Part shown: positions 7,825 through 15,524 of the stretch, one piece after another
How positions within the stretch are numbered: the stretch's first letter is position 1
How the letters are laid out: the number at the start of each line of letters is the position of its first letter
DNA from: Actinomycetota bacterium
Lineage (GTDB): Bacteria > Actinomycetota > Aquicultoria > SURF-47
NCBI GenBank assembly: GCA_003599235.1
Contig: QZJE01000013.1
Span: 142,536-206,535, forward strand
Direction of reading: 5' to 3'
DNA: 64,000 bases
Translations under genes and position numbers: made by a program
The notes under the pieces: model-generated
What the model saw: the letters and a program-made list of their open reading frames with translations, nothing else
Told to the model about the DNA's origin: nothing
Database searches by the model: none

Positions 7825-9521
7825 TGATGAAATTGGAAGAAAAGGCTAGCGGGCAAGCCACCCCCTCGCAAAACTTGGAGGACGGTTACAAGCTAGATGA
7901 GGATGGCAATCTTGTTCCGGATTACGACGGAACAATGAAGTTTTTTGAAGACGGCGATTTAATAGAAGGAAATGTTGTAAGAATCGACCGAGATGAAGTT
8001 TTAGTAGACGTAGGATACAAATCAGAAGGCGTAATCCCCATAAAAGAACTCTCAATCAAGCACAATGTCGCCCCAGACAAAGTCATTGAAGTAGGTCAGA
8101 GCATTACTACTTTAGTGCTGCAAAAAGAAGATGCGGACGGCCGCTTGATATTGTCTAAAAAACGAGCTGATTTCGAAAAAGCTTGGGATGATATTGGAGC
8201 TGCATATCGCAACGGTGAGCCAATTCAGGGAACCGTTATTGAAATCGTAAAAGGTGGATTAATTCTCGACGTAGGCGTAAGAGGCTTCTTGCCTGCTTCT
8301 CTGGTTGATTTTAATCGCTCAAAAGAGCTAGACCAGTTTTTGGGTCAAGAGTTCGAATGCAAGATAATTGAGATGAACCGCCAGCGCAATAATGTAGTAT
8401 TATCTAGGCGGGCAATACTAGAAGGCGAAAAGAAAACAGAAAAAGCAGAGCTAATCAACAAACTAGAGCGCGGCCAGATTATTAAAGGCAAAATATCGAG
8501 CATCGTTGACTTCGGCGCTTTTGTTGACCTTGGTGGTATAGACGGACTTATCCATATCTCCGAATTATCGTGGAGCCATATCTCTCACCCTTCTGAAGTA
8601 GTTAAAATGGGGGAGGAAGTAAACGTAGTAGTCCTAGAAATCAATAAAGAAAAGGGCAGGGTTTCCCTTGGATATAAGCAAACACAAGAAGATTCTTGGA
8701 AAAAAACAGTCGAGGCCTATAACATCGGTGACATCTATGATGCTAAGGTAACACGCTGCTTGCCTTTTGGTGTCTTTGTTGAGTTCGGTGATGGAATGGA
8801 AGGCTTAATTCATATCTCTGAGCTTTCTTATAAACCGGTTAACGACCCCCATAAATTCATAAATGTTGGTGACGAAGTAAAAGTAAAGCTTTTAAGCATT
8901 GACTTAGAAAGACGGCGTATCAGCTTAAGCCTAAAGCAGACAGAAGAAAGAGCTGAAGAGCCCGACTCCGCTGACGCTTCGCCGGACAAGCAGGAGACAG
9001 TAGACCAGCCGGCAGGCAGGCAAGGCAGCCAACAGGGAACGGAGTTAGAGGCAGAAAGTGCGAGTGGTCACAAAGTGGGGACAGACATCCAACCAGATGA
9101 AGATGCCATGTCCCCGAAAAAGGCCGTAGAGGAAGAAAAAGCGCAAGAGCCGGAAGTAAAAGAAGAAACTGCAGAAGAAAAGACGGAAGAAGTACAGGAT
9201 GAAGAGCTAAAGGATGAAGAAACCGCAGAAACAGTAGAAGAGAAAGCTGAAGAAACTACCCAAGAAGAAAAAGTCGAAGAAGTAAAAGAGGAAACACCTG
9301 CAGAAGAGCCAGCTGCTGAAGAAACAGAAACAGTGATAGAAAAAGAGACTAAAACTGAAAAAGTAGTTGAGGAAGTAAAAGAAGAGATAGAAAAAAAACC
9401 GGCTGAGGAACCGCAGTTGGGTGGCTTGGATGATGAAGAAGACGATTCAAATGTTGATCCTGGTTCCTTAGAAGATGTTTTGGCTCAGATGAAGAAATCG
9501 CACGGAACAAAAGACAAATAA
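7824..9521 (+). CDS. rpsA: Ribosomal protein S1 with long acidic tail
   Basis: A protein of 565 residues with four S1 RNA-binding domains: near residues 35-105 (GDLIEGNVVRIDRDEVLVDV), 115-190 (GTVIEIVKGGLILDVGVRGF), 200-275 (GKISSIVDFGAFVDLGG) and 285-360 (AKVTRCLPFGVFVEFGDG). Four domains is usual in Gram-positive bacteria. It helps mRNA bind the 30S subunit. The C-terminal 190 residues or so are a low-complexity tail of Glu, Lys and Ala, longer than in most relatives, and include a segment encoded by a GGGGACA palindrome (9077-9115). The start is uncertain: GTG 7824 or ATG 7827. It is followed by a terminator and then coaE, the actinobacterial gene order. Confidence 0.93.
   Translation: MMKLEEKASGQATPSQNLEDGYKLDEDGNLVPDYDGTMKFFEDGDLIEGNVVRIDRDEVLVDVGYKSEGVIPIKELSIKHNVAPDKVIEVGQSITTLVLQKEDADGRLILSKKRADFEKAWDDIGAAYRNGEPIQGTVIEIVKGGLILDVGVRGFLPASLVDFNRSKELDQFLGQEFECKIIEMNRQRNNVVLSRRAILEGEKKTEKAELINKLERGQIIKGKISSIVDFGAFVDLGGIDGLIHISELSWSHISHPSEVVKMGEEVNVVVLEINKEKGRVSLGYKQTQEDSWKKTVEAYNIGDIYDAKVTRCLPFGVFVEFGDGMEGLIHISELSYKPVNDPHKFINVGDEVKVKLLSIDLERRRISLSLKQTEERAEEPDSADASPDKQETVDQPAGRQGSQQGTELEAESASGHKVGTDIQPDEDAMSPKKAVEEEKAQEPEVKEETAEEKTEEVQDEELKDEETAETVEEKAEETTQEEKVEEVKEETPAEEPAAEETETVIEKETKTEKVVEEVKEEIEKKPAEEPQLGGLDDEEDDSNVDPGSLEDVLAQMKKSHGTKDK
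9077..9115. repeat. REP-like palindrome inside the rpsA tail
   Basis: GGGGACA (9077-9083) and TGTCCCC (9109-9115) are the same terminal arms as the intergenic R1 repeats. The insert is in frame within the acidic tail of S1, where extra residues should be tolerated. The core between the arms does not obviously match the R1 core, so relationship rests on the ends. Confidence 0.45.
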
Positions 9522-9543
9522 CATTTAAGGTTTAAAAAATAGT

Positions 9544-9575
9544 AAAGGGCAGGCAATATGTCTGCCCTTTTTGTT
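9544..9575 (+). terminator. Rho-independent terminator of rpsA
   Basis: A perfect 9-bp stem, AAAGGGCAG (9544-9552) and CTGCCCTTT (9562-9570), is followed by a T-rich run. It lies 22 bases after the rpsA stop. Confidence 0.88.
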
Positions 9576-9597
9576 ATATTAGGTTTACAATAAAGAC

Positions 9598-10200
9598 ATG
9601 TTTGTTGTAGGTATTACAGGAGCGATTGCAACAGGTAAATCAACACTATCTAGGTTCCTTAAAGAAAAAGGGGCCATTGTTATTGATGCCGATAAAATTG
9701 CTAAAGAGCTGCTAGACACTCCTGCTTTAGGAAAAAAGGTGCTAACTGCCTTTGGTCAAGGCATAATGACTGATAATACAATAGACCGAAAAAAATTAGG
9801 CAGTATCGTATTTTCTAATACTTTAAAATTAGATAGACTGAACAAGCTGCTGCTGCCAGAAATAATAAAAGTGATTGAAGAAGAGCTAAGCCTTTACAGT
9901 AAGACACTTCCAAACAACCAAATACTGGTACTAGATGCTCCCCTCTTGATTGAAGCCAATCTATTACCTAAAGTAGATTATGTGATAGTGGTTACAGCTA
10001 GCCCAGAGCTCCAGCTGGAAAGACTGTTGTCAAAAAACTTAACGATAAAAGAGAGCAGGGAGCGCATGGGTGCCCAGATTAAAGAAGAAGCAAGGCTAAA
10101 ACATGCTGACGTTGTGATAAAAAACGATAGTGATATTGGTAATTTCAAACAAAAGACTGAGAAACTATGGCAAGATTTACAAAAAAAATCCCGTTTATAA
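9598..10200 (+). CDS. coaE: Dephospho-CoA kinase
   Basis: A 200-residue enzyme for the last step of coenzyme A synthesis, phosphorylation of dephospho-CoA at the 3' hydroxyl. The P-loop GITGAIATGKST is near residue 6-17, followed by DADKIAKELL (substrate-binding aspartates) and the LID arginine region QLERLLSKN near residue 140. Length is normal. A TACAAT at 9586-9591 ends six bases before the ATG and no ribosome site is seen, so a leaderless start is likely. The next gene overlaps its end by 34 bp, making a coaE-slt-uvrB operon. Confidence 0.95.
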   Translation: MFVVGITGAIATGKSTLSRFLKEKGAIVIDADKIAKELLDTPALGKKVLTAFGQGIMTDNTIDRKKLGSIVFSNTLKLDRLNKLLLPEIIKVIEEELSLYSKTLPNNQILVLDAPLLIEANLLPKVDYVIVVTASPELQLERLLSKNLTIKESRERMGAQIKEEARLKHADVVIKNDSDIGNFKQKTEKLWQDLQKKSRL

Positions 10201-10733
10201 TCCCCTTTATAATAATCCTATTGTTAGTAATAGCATCAACTATCGGCTATAACTACTGGCTTCATTTATCCTACCCCTTAAAATACGAAAAACAAATTAT
10301 AAATGAAACCAAAAAAAATAAATTAAATCCTTATTTAATATGCGCTATCATCAGGGAGGAATCGCGCTTTAATCCACATTCGGTATCTAGCAAAGGAGCA
10401 GTCGGGCTTATGCAGATTATGCCGCAAACTGCTTTTTGGATTTCAAAAAAAACATCTTATCCAATCAAAAGTGCGGCTGACTTAATGGATTCATCTCTAA
10501 ACATAAAAATGGGCACATGGTATTTTGCCTATTTATATAATCGCTATCAATCAGAAGATGCCGCTTTAATCGCTTATAACGGAGGAACCGCTAACGTAGA
10601 ACGGTGGCATAAATCAACTGATGACATTAATGTCTTGTTCAGACTTTTTGCCTATAAGGAAAGCAAGCAATACCTGGCCAAAGTAAAAAAATCCGTATCC
10701 ACTTACAAGTGGCTTTATCCAGATGCGTTTTAA
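10167..10733 (+). CDS. Membrane-anchored lytic transglycosylase (SLT)
   Basis: A 188-residue protein with one N-terminal membrane anchor ([19 protein letters not shown]) and a soluble-lytic-transglycosylase domain. The catalytic glutamate is in [14 protein letters not shown], followed by the family motifs [13 protein letters not shown] and [11 protein letters not shown]. It would cleave glycan strands of peptidoglycan on the outer face of the membrane. The gene overlaps coaE by 34 bp and uvrB by 11 bp, so the three are translated from one mRNA. The protein is short, an anchored SLT domain without other modules. Confidence 0.9.
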   Translation: MARFTKKIPFIIPFIIILLLVIASTIGYNYWLHLSYPLKYEKQIINETKKNKLNPYLICAIIREESRFNPHSVSSKGAVGLMQIMPQTAFWISKKTSYPIKSAADLMDSSLNIKMGTWYFAYLYNRYQSEDAALIAYNGGTANVERWHKSTDDINVLFRLFAYKESKQYLAKVKKSVSTYKWLYPDAF

Positions 10734-12714
10734 AATTTCTTCAGATTATAAACCTACAGGTGATCAGCCTCAGGCAATAATAAAACTAGTCGATGGAGTA
10801 AAAAAAGGTGACCGTTACCAGACTCTCTTAGGAGTTACCGGTAGCGGCAAAACTTTTACTATGGCTAACGTTATTGAAGGTGTCGGCAAGCCCACCCTGG
10901 TTATGGCGCCAAACAAAACTTTAGCCGCCCAACTCTGTTCCGAGCTTAAAAACTATTTCCCTGAAAATGCTGTAGAATATTTCGTTAGTTATTATGACTA
11001 CTACCAGCCGGAAGCTTACGTTCCCTCTAAAGATTTATACATCGAAAAAGATTCTTCGATAAATGATGAGATTGACCGATTGCGCCATTCTTCGACCTCT
11101 GCCTTGCTTTCTAGAAAAGATGTCATTGTAGTAGCCAGCGTATCAGCTATATATAATCTGGGCTCTCCTACAGAATACCTGGGAAAAATGATTTATCTGG
11201 AAAAATCAAAAAACTATCAGTTAGAAAATATTTTACTAAAACTAATAAAAATCAAGTATGAGCGAAATGATTATGATTTCTCACGAGGCCGTTTTAGGCT
11301 CAGGGGGGATAATCTGGAAATCTATCCGGCCTTTGAAGACCAAGCTTACCGCATCGAGTTTTTTGGAGATGAGGTTGACCGGATTGTCAAAATCGACCCC
11401 TTAACAGGGGAGGTGCAAAAAGAACAAGACCGGGTTTTTATTTATCCGGCAACCCATTTTGTAACCATAGAAGAGCGCTCTGAACAAGCCATTAAATCTA
11501 TCAAAGCCGAGCTTAAAGCACGGCTGGCTGAGTTAGAAAAAGATAACAAGCTACTTGAAGCCCAAAGGCTTCGAATGAGAACCTCCTACGATTTAGAAAT
11601 GCTGGCTGAAATGGGTTATTGCAGTGGGATTGAGAACTACTCGAGACATTTAACCGGCAAGAAACCTGGCAGCCGCCCGGATACCTTATTGGATTTTTTC
11701 CCCGATGATTACCTAATAATTATCGATGAATCTCACATCAGTATTCCTCAGATAAACGGAATGTACAAGGGAGACAGAAGCCGCAAGGAAACCTTGGTGG
11801 AATACGGTTTTAGGCTGCCATCAGCCCTTGATAACCGGCCTTTAAAGTTTGCTGAGTTTGAACAAATAGCAAAGCAATTAATTTTTGTTAGCGCAACCCC
11901 CGGTAATTGGGAACTTAAACACTCGCAAAATACCGTAGAGCAGATTATCAGGCCTACCGGACTTATCGACCCTGAAGTGCTGGTTCGTCCAGCAGAAGGT
12001 CAAATTGATGATTTGCTTAACGAAATACGAAAACAGGAAGCGAAAAACGAACGAGTTTTGGTAACTACTCTTACTAAAAAGATGGCTGAAGATTTAACCG
12101 ACTATCTGCTAGAATCAGGAGTCAAAGCCCGTTATATGCACAGTGACATTGATACTATTGAGCGGGTAGAAATACTGAGAGATTTACGAGCCGGAGAGTT
12201 TGATGTCTTGGTAGGAATTAATCTATTGCGCGAAGGATTGGATCTGCCGGAAGTCTCCCTGGTAGCAATACTAGATGCCGATAAAGAAGGTTTCTTAAGA
12301 AACGAGAGAAGCCTAATACAAACTATCGGCCGGGCTGCAAGGAATGTATCAGGCCAGGTAATAATGTATGCACAGCGACAAACCGACTCCATGAAGAAAG
12401 CGATGTCTGTTACTAACCGTCGTCGTGCGCTGCAGATGAAATATAACCAAGAAAATGGAATAGTTCCCCAAACCATCCGCAAAAAAATTGCCGACATTTT
12501 AGATGTTGCTACAGATAAGAACAAGAAAGCTAAGAAAGTTAAAGATTTTTCGTCCTTACCCAAATCCGAGCGCACTCTTCTAATCCAGGCCTTAGAAGAA
12601 GAGATGCGCCAAGCTGCTGAAGAGCTGCGCTTTGAAGATGCTGCAAAAATACGTGATGATCTAGAAGAAATTAAAGATAAGTTATCTACCCCATCCTTGT
12701 TTAAAAAGCAATAA
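10723..12714 (+). CDS. uvrB: Excinuclease ABC subunit B
   Basis: A 663-residue helicase-like subunit of nucleotide excision repair that receives DNA from UvrA and recruits UvrC. Seen in order: Walker [15 protein letters not shown] near residue 40, the beta-hairpin [17 protein letters not shown] near 90, the DEAH-type box [11 protein letters not shown] near 335, helicase motif V/VI region [14 protein letters not shown] and QTIGRAARN, and the C-terminal UVR motif [17 protein letters not shown] that contacts UvrC. Length is normal. The start overlaps the transglycosylase stop, so it is co-translated with coaE and slt. The gene ends 17 bp from the convergent S-component-like gene. Confidence 0.97.
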   Translation: MRFKISSDYKPTGDQPQAIIKLVDGVKKGDRYQTLLGVTGSGKTFTMANVIEGVGKPTLVMAPNKTLAAQLCSELKNYFPENAVEYFVSYYDYYQPEAYVPSKDLYIEKDSSINDEIDRLRHSSTSALLSRKDVIVVASVSAIYNLGSPTEYLGKMIYLEKSKNYQLENILLKLIKIKYERNDYDFSRGRFRLRGDNLEIYPAFEDQAYRIEFFGDEVDRIVKIDPLTGEVQKEQDRVFIYPATHFVTIEERSEQAIKSIKAELKARLAELEKDNKLLEAQRLRMRTSYDLEMLAEMGYCSGIENYSRHLTGKKPGSRPDTLLDFFPDDYLIIIDESHISIPQINGMYKGDRSRKETLVEYGFRLPSALDNRPLKFAEFEQIAKQLIFVSATPGNWELKHSQNTVEQIIRPTGLIDPEVLVRPAEGQIDDLLNEIRKQEAKNERVLVTTLTKKMAEDLTDYLLESGVKARYMHSDIDTIERVEILRDLRAGEFDVLVGINLLREGLDLPEVSLVAILDADKEGFLRNERSLIQTIGRAARNVSGQVIMYAQRQTDSMKKAMSVTNRRRALQMKYNQENGIVPQTIRKKIADILDVATDKNKKAKKVKDFSSLPKSERTLLIQALEEEMRQAAEELRFEDAAKIRDDLEEIKDKLSTPSLFKKQ

Positions 12715-12731
12715 AAATTATTCTTCTCGCA

Positions 12732-13244
12732 TTAAACACTAGTTTCTAACTTCGCTTCTTCTCTTTTTCTCGCTAATAACGCCACTAACTCGTAGCTTCC
12801 GAAGAAGGCTGTGGTGTAGAAAACATCTCCGGCTAGAGTTGCTCTAAAAAACGGAATGGCGGCAGTATAGCAAGAAAACAAACCGCTTAGGTTGTGAGTA
12901 TACATAGAACCAAAAGCCCAAACAGCAAAGTTAGTAATAACAAAGAAAAGCAGCGAACCAGATAAAGCACCGCCGGCAACAGTAAAAATATTCTTGTGGT
13001 TTCTAATATACATACCGATTAAGCCCACTAAAGCAAAGCTTATATAAACCGATGCCATAATCTTCCAGGAGTAAGTACCAATATATAAATCAGATATGAA
13101 CATGGCAGCCAAAGGAATAATAATCGCCCATTTTTTGTTCAAATAAGCTCCGCCAAATAAAGCTAGTGCAGCAATAGGCGCAAAATTAGGCATGTGTGGA
13201 ACTAAACGTAAAATAACTGCTAAAACAATTAAAAAATAAGCCAT
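12732..13244 (-). CDS. ECF-type S-component-like membrane protein (DUF6580)
   Basis: A 170-residue protein with five to six hydrophobic helices and a short charged tail. The N-terminal MPNFAPIAALALFGGAYL and the later AGDVFYTTAFFGSYEL fit the DUF6580 family of substrate-binding (S) subunits of energy-coupling-factor transporters. It begins with AAGGAG seven bases before ATG and is the last gene of an operon led by a cobalamin riboswitch, downstream of two extracellular DUF4430 proteins. From this context I infer that it carries cobalamin or a related corrinoid, probably sharing a general ECF module encoded elsewhere. The family assignment is fairly sure; the substrate is inference. Confidence 0.75.
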   Translation of the reverse strand: MAYFLIVLAVILRLVPHMPNFAPIAALALFGGAYLNKKWAIIIPLAAMFISDLYIGTYSWKIMASVYISFALVGLIGMYIRNHKNIFTVAGGALSGSLLFFVITNFAVWAFGSMYTHNLSGLFSCYTAAIPFFRATLAGDVFYTTAFFGSYELVALLARKREEAKLETSV

Positions 13245-13307
13245 TTGTCTCTCCTTAAGTAATTACTTCTATATATTTTATCCATAAGCTTCTTTACTCG
13301 TCTACCC

Positions 13308-14939
13308 CTACCTAACTGGCCAGCATTTCCCATTCAGTGCGGCAATAGCATAAGCGGTAGCCAGTGTTTGGGTCTGGCCAGTCGGATTATACCTAAATGA
13401 GCCGTTCTTATTCTGACAGGCTAATAAGAATGAATAAGGGGTAGACCCGTTACTCTTACTCCAGCTATTGGGATTTTGCTTGGCTGAAATAATAGCCTGG
13501 ATTGCCCAAGAGGTAGACATTGAATTAGATTTGCTAAACGATCCTCCTTTAGTAAACCCGAATCCTCCGTCAGCATTTTGAGCTGCTTTAAGAAAACCAA
13601 TTGCCTTGATAATAGCGTTATCTAAGCATCTGTAACCTTGTTTTCTAGCCTCGGCTAGGGTTTGGATAGTAGCTGCCGTATCATCGATATCGCTAGCTGA
13701 TACGTTCTTAGCATAACTAAAGCCACCATCTGCATGCTGGTTAGCCAGTAAATTAAAGATGATTTTGTACACTAGCTTCCTATTCGGCGTCTTGGCAGCC
13801 AAGAAGGCAAGGGCTGCAAAATTATCATCGTTTAATAAGTTTTTGTTATTTTTTCTAAATAAATCCCTTAATTTCCAAACCAGGTTTTTTCGGTTGAAGT
13901 TACGGGTATTTTTTCTCATTGCTGCTACAGCCAGTATCTGTCTGGCATAATCAGAGATGATATTGCTGTTTTTTTGAGGAGTATAGCTTATTAGATAAGC
14001 CAACAAAGATTGTCCTCTTTTGACCTTAAACCTGGCTGAACTCTTCTTAGCTGAGGCTAAAGCGATAGCCATCCAGGCACTGGTTGCCGGATTTTCAACA
14101 CAGCCCTTTTTATTCTGCAGTTTTTTTAGGTTATTTATCGACTTGTTGCTGCCATTTTTACGCATCGCTTTTGTAACAATAATTATCGGAACATCTTTGA
14201 TATCTGCCGGAGCCTGAACTTGAGGAGTATTATTTATTATCTTACCCGCGACAATACGCACTTTGTTGCTTCTTACATAGCCGTCCTTTTCTGCATAAAT
14301 ATCGTAGGTACCATCTTGGGAAACAGAAACAGTTGTTTTACCGCTAGCATCGGTTTTGTAGCTTGCAGTACCAACCCTCACAGTTGCTTCAACAGGTTTA
14401 AAAGCCGCAGTGGCATCATCAAAGTATGTGGTAGCAACATTGAATTGTTCGCCTACAGTCAAATCGGTTTTGGAAACTTCTAACTTGAGCGGCATATCTA
14501 CTGCAAATGTAACCGGGTCATAGCCAGTATAATGAACTAGTATGGAGTCGTCTTGTGAAATAATCTTAGAATCAATGCCCACATAATTATTTTCCCAGTT
14601 AACTCTCTGGTTCCAATATTTTGACCAAGTAGGATCACTGATACCGTTAATCGAATCTAGCGATAAACCCCAAGGAGAACTACTAATCCCAAGAGAAAAA
14701 CCGCCCACTTTAGATGCTTCAACTAAAGCATTAACCTCCTTATAGCCACTATATGTACCACCAGCGACCGTCACCGTTTCAGGCACATTTACGTCTCCAT
14801 CAAAAATAGTTTCGGTGGGTGTCTCAATCCTAACATTAGCCGTTAAAGCCATAGTCGGCTGACCAATTAATCCTAATACCAACAACCAACAACCAACAAC
14901 CAACAACTGTCTTTTTAATCTGTTTTTGAATAAACCCAT
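13308..14939 (-). CDS. Secreted transcobalamin-like protein (DUF4430 + alpha-toroid)
   Basis: A protein of 543 residues with a signal peptide (cleavage likely after PTMA). Domains in order: a DUF4430-like domain about 45-150, containing WSKYWNQRVNWENN and DSILVHY; an Ig-like/carboxypeptidase-regulatory-like domain about 155-235 (DASGKTTVSVSQDGTYDIYA); and a prenyltransferase-like alpha/alpha toroid about 260-543, with the repeated motif HADGGFSYA, NADGGFGFT and KNGSFRYN. Vertebrate transcobalamin and intrinsic factor combine an alpha-toroid with a DUF4430-like C-terminal domain; here the order is swapped. With the B12 riboswitch upstream it is probably a corrinoid-binding surface protein. The signal-peptide codons contain four tandem 7-bp repeats, so expression may be phase variable. 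Confidence 0.8.
   Translation of the reverse strand: MGLFKNRLKRQLLVVGCWLLVLGLIGQPTMALTANVRIETPTETIFDGDVNVPETVTVAGGTYSGYKEVNALVEASKVGGFSLGISSSPWGLSLDSINGISDPTWSKYWNQRVNWENNYVGIDSKIISQDDSILVHYTGYDPVTFAVDMPLKLEVSKTDLTVGEQFNVATTYFDDATAAFKPVEATVRVGTASYKTDASGKTTVSVSQDGTYDIYAEKDGYVRSNKVRIVAGKIINNTPQVQAPADIKDVPIIIVTKAMRKNGSNKSINNLKKLQNKKGCVENPATSAWMAIALASAKKSSARFKVKRGQSLLAYLISYTPQKNSNIISDYARQILAVAAMRKNTRNFNRKNLVWKLRDLFRKNNKNLLNDDNFAALAFLAAKTPNRKLVYKIIFNLLANQHADGGFSYAKNVSASDIDDTAATIQTLAEARKQGYRCLDNAIIKAIGFLKAAQNADGGFGFTKGGSFSKSNSMSTSWAIQAIISAKQNPNSWSKSNGSTPYSFLLACQNKNGSFRYNPTGQTQTLATAYAIAALNGKCWPVR
14878..14905. repeat. Heptanucleotide tandem repeat, four copies
   Basis: ACCAACA is repeated four times without error on the plus strand, inside the signal-peptide codons of the transcobalamin-like gene. 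Seven is not a multiple of three, so gain or loss of one unit shifts the reading frame. Confidence 0.85.
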
Positions 14940-15334
14940 TTGATTCTGTCTCCTTTTTTAACTTTCCTTAATGAGGCTCCAACGTTTGCCAGCTTTTTAT
15001 TTACATAATAAAGCCAATAGCGGCCAGCCTGCGGATTGTTTTTAACTCCAGCAATTTTTTCTACAAAAACACCGAAGGAATATCTCTTCGCATTAAGGGA
15101 AAAACGATGCTTTTTAGAAGCAGTTCTTAGCACAGTATAAACTGTGTATTTTTTCTTGATAGGAACTCTGTAATTTAAAGTCTTCCTGCCGGTTGCAATG
15201 ATTAATCTAACATAGGATTTTACAATGCGTTTTTTTGGTTTTTTTGCTCCTTCTGCTTGAACAGCAAATACACCGAAGATAAGAACAATTGTAAGCAGGA
15301 TAGAAACTACTGGTAATACTTTTCTTTTTTGCAC
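14915..15334 (-). CDS. Secreted DUF4430 protein
   Basis: A 139-residue protein with a signal peptide or anchor (SILLTIVLIFGVFAVQAEGA) and one DUF4430 domain. The family hallmark is clear: RYWLYYVNKKLANVGASL followed by KVKKGDRIKWVY. The start is GTG 15334 with AAAGGAGG eight bases away. It is the first gene after the cobalamin riboswitch and overlaps the next gene by 25 bp. DUF4430 is the bacterial relative of the C-terminal cobalamin-binding domain of transcobalamin, so a role in corrinoid capture is likely. The mature protein is strongly basic. Confidence 0.85.
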   Translation of the reverse strand: MQKRKVLPVVSILLTIVLIFGVFAVQAEGAKKPKKRIVKSYVRLIIATGRKTLNYRVPIKKKYTVYTVLRTASKKHRFSLNAKRYSFGVFVEKIAGVKNNPQAGRYWLYYVNKKLANVGASLRKVKKGDRIKWVYSKTD

Positions 15335-15344
15335 TTAAAAAACC

Positions 15345-15500
15345 TCCTTTCCCCTAAGTGAGAAAGAAGGCTTCTATCTCACCCATGCTCGTGGGAATTA
15401 ATTACTGGTAATGGTTTTCTGGCTTGCTAGTTACTAGCTCACAGTTGCGGCACAGCGCCGGTCTTTAACCGGCTTGCCCATTACTTAGTTAGTTAGTATA
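15345..15500 (-). ncRNA. Cobalamin riboswitch
   Basis: Read on the minus strand, the leader shows the conserved core of the B12 riboswitch: a G/C-rich stem, then GCTGTGCCGCAACTGTGAGC (the CCGCAACTGT signature) and further on AAGCCAGAAAACC (the B12 box). A hairpin, GTGAGA/TCTCAC with AGAAG/CTTCT, follows about ten bases before the AAAGGAGG of the first gene and is a candidate expression platform. The position places the three-gene DUF4430/S-component operon under corrinoid control. Boundaries are approximate. Confidence 0.88.
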
Positions 15501-15524
15501 AGCGATAGATTAAAAAAGTCAAAT

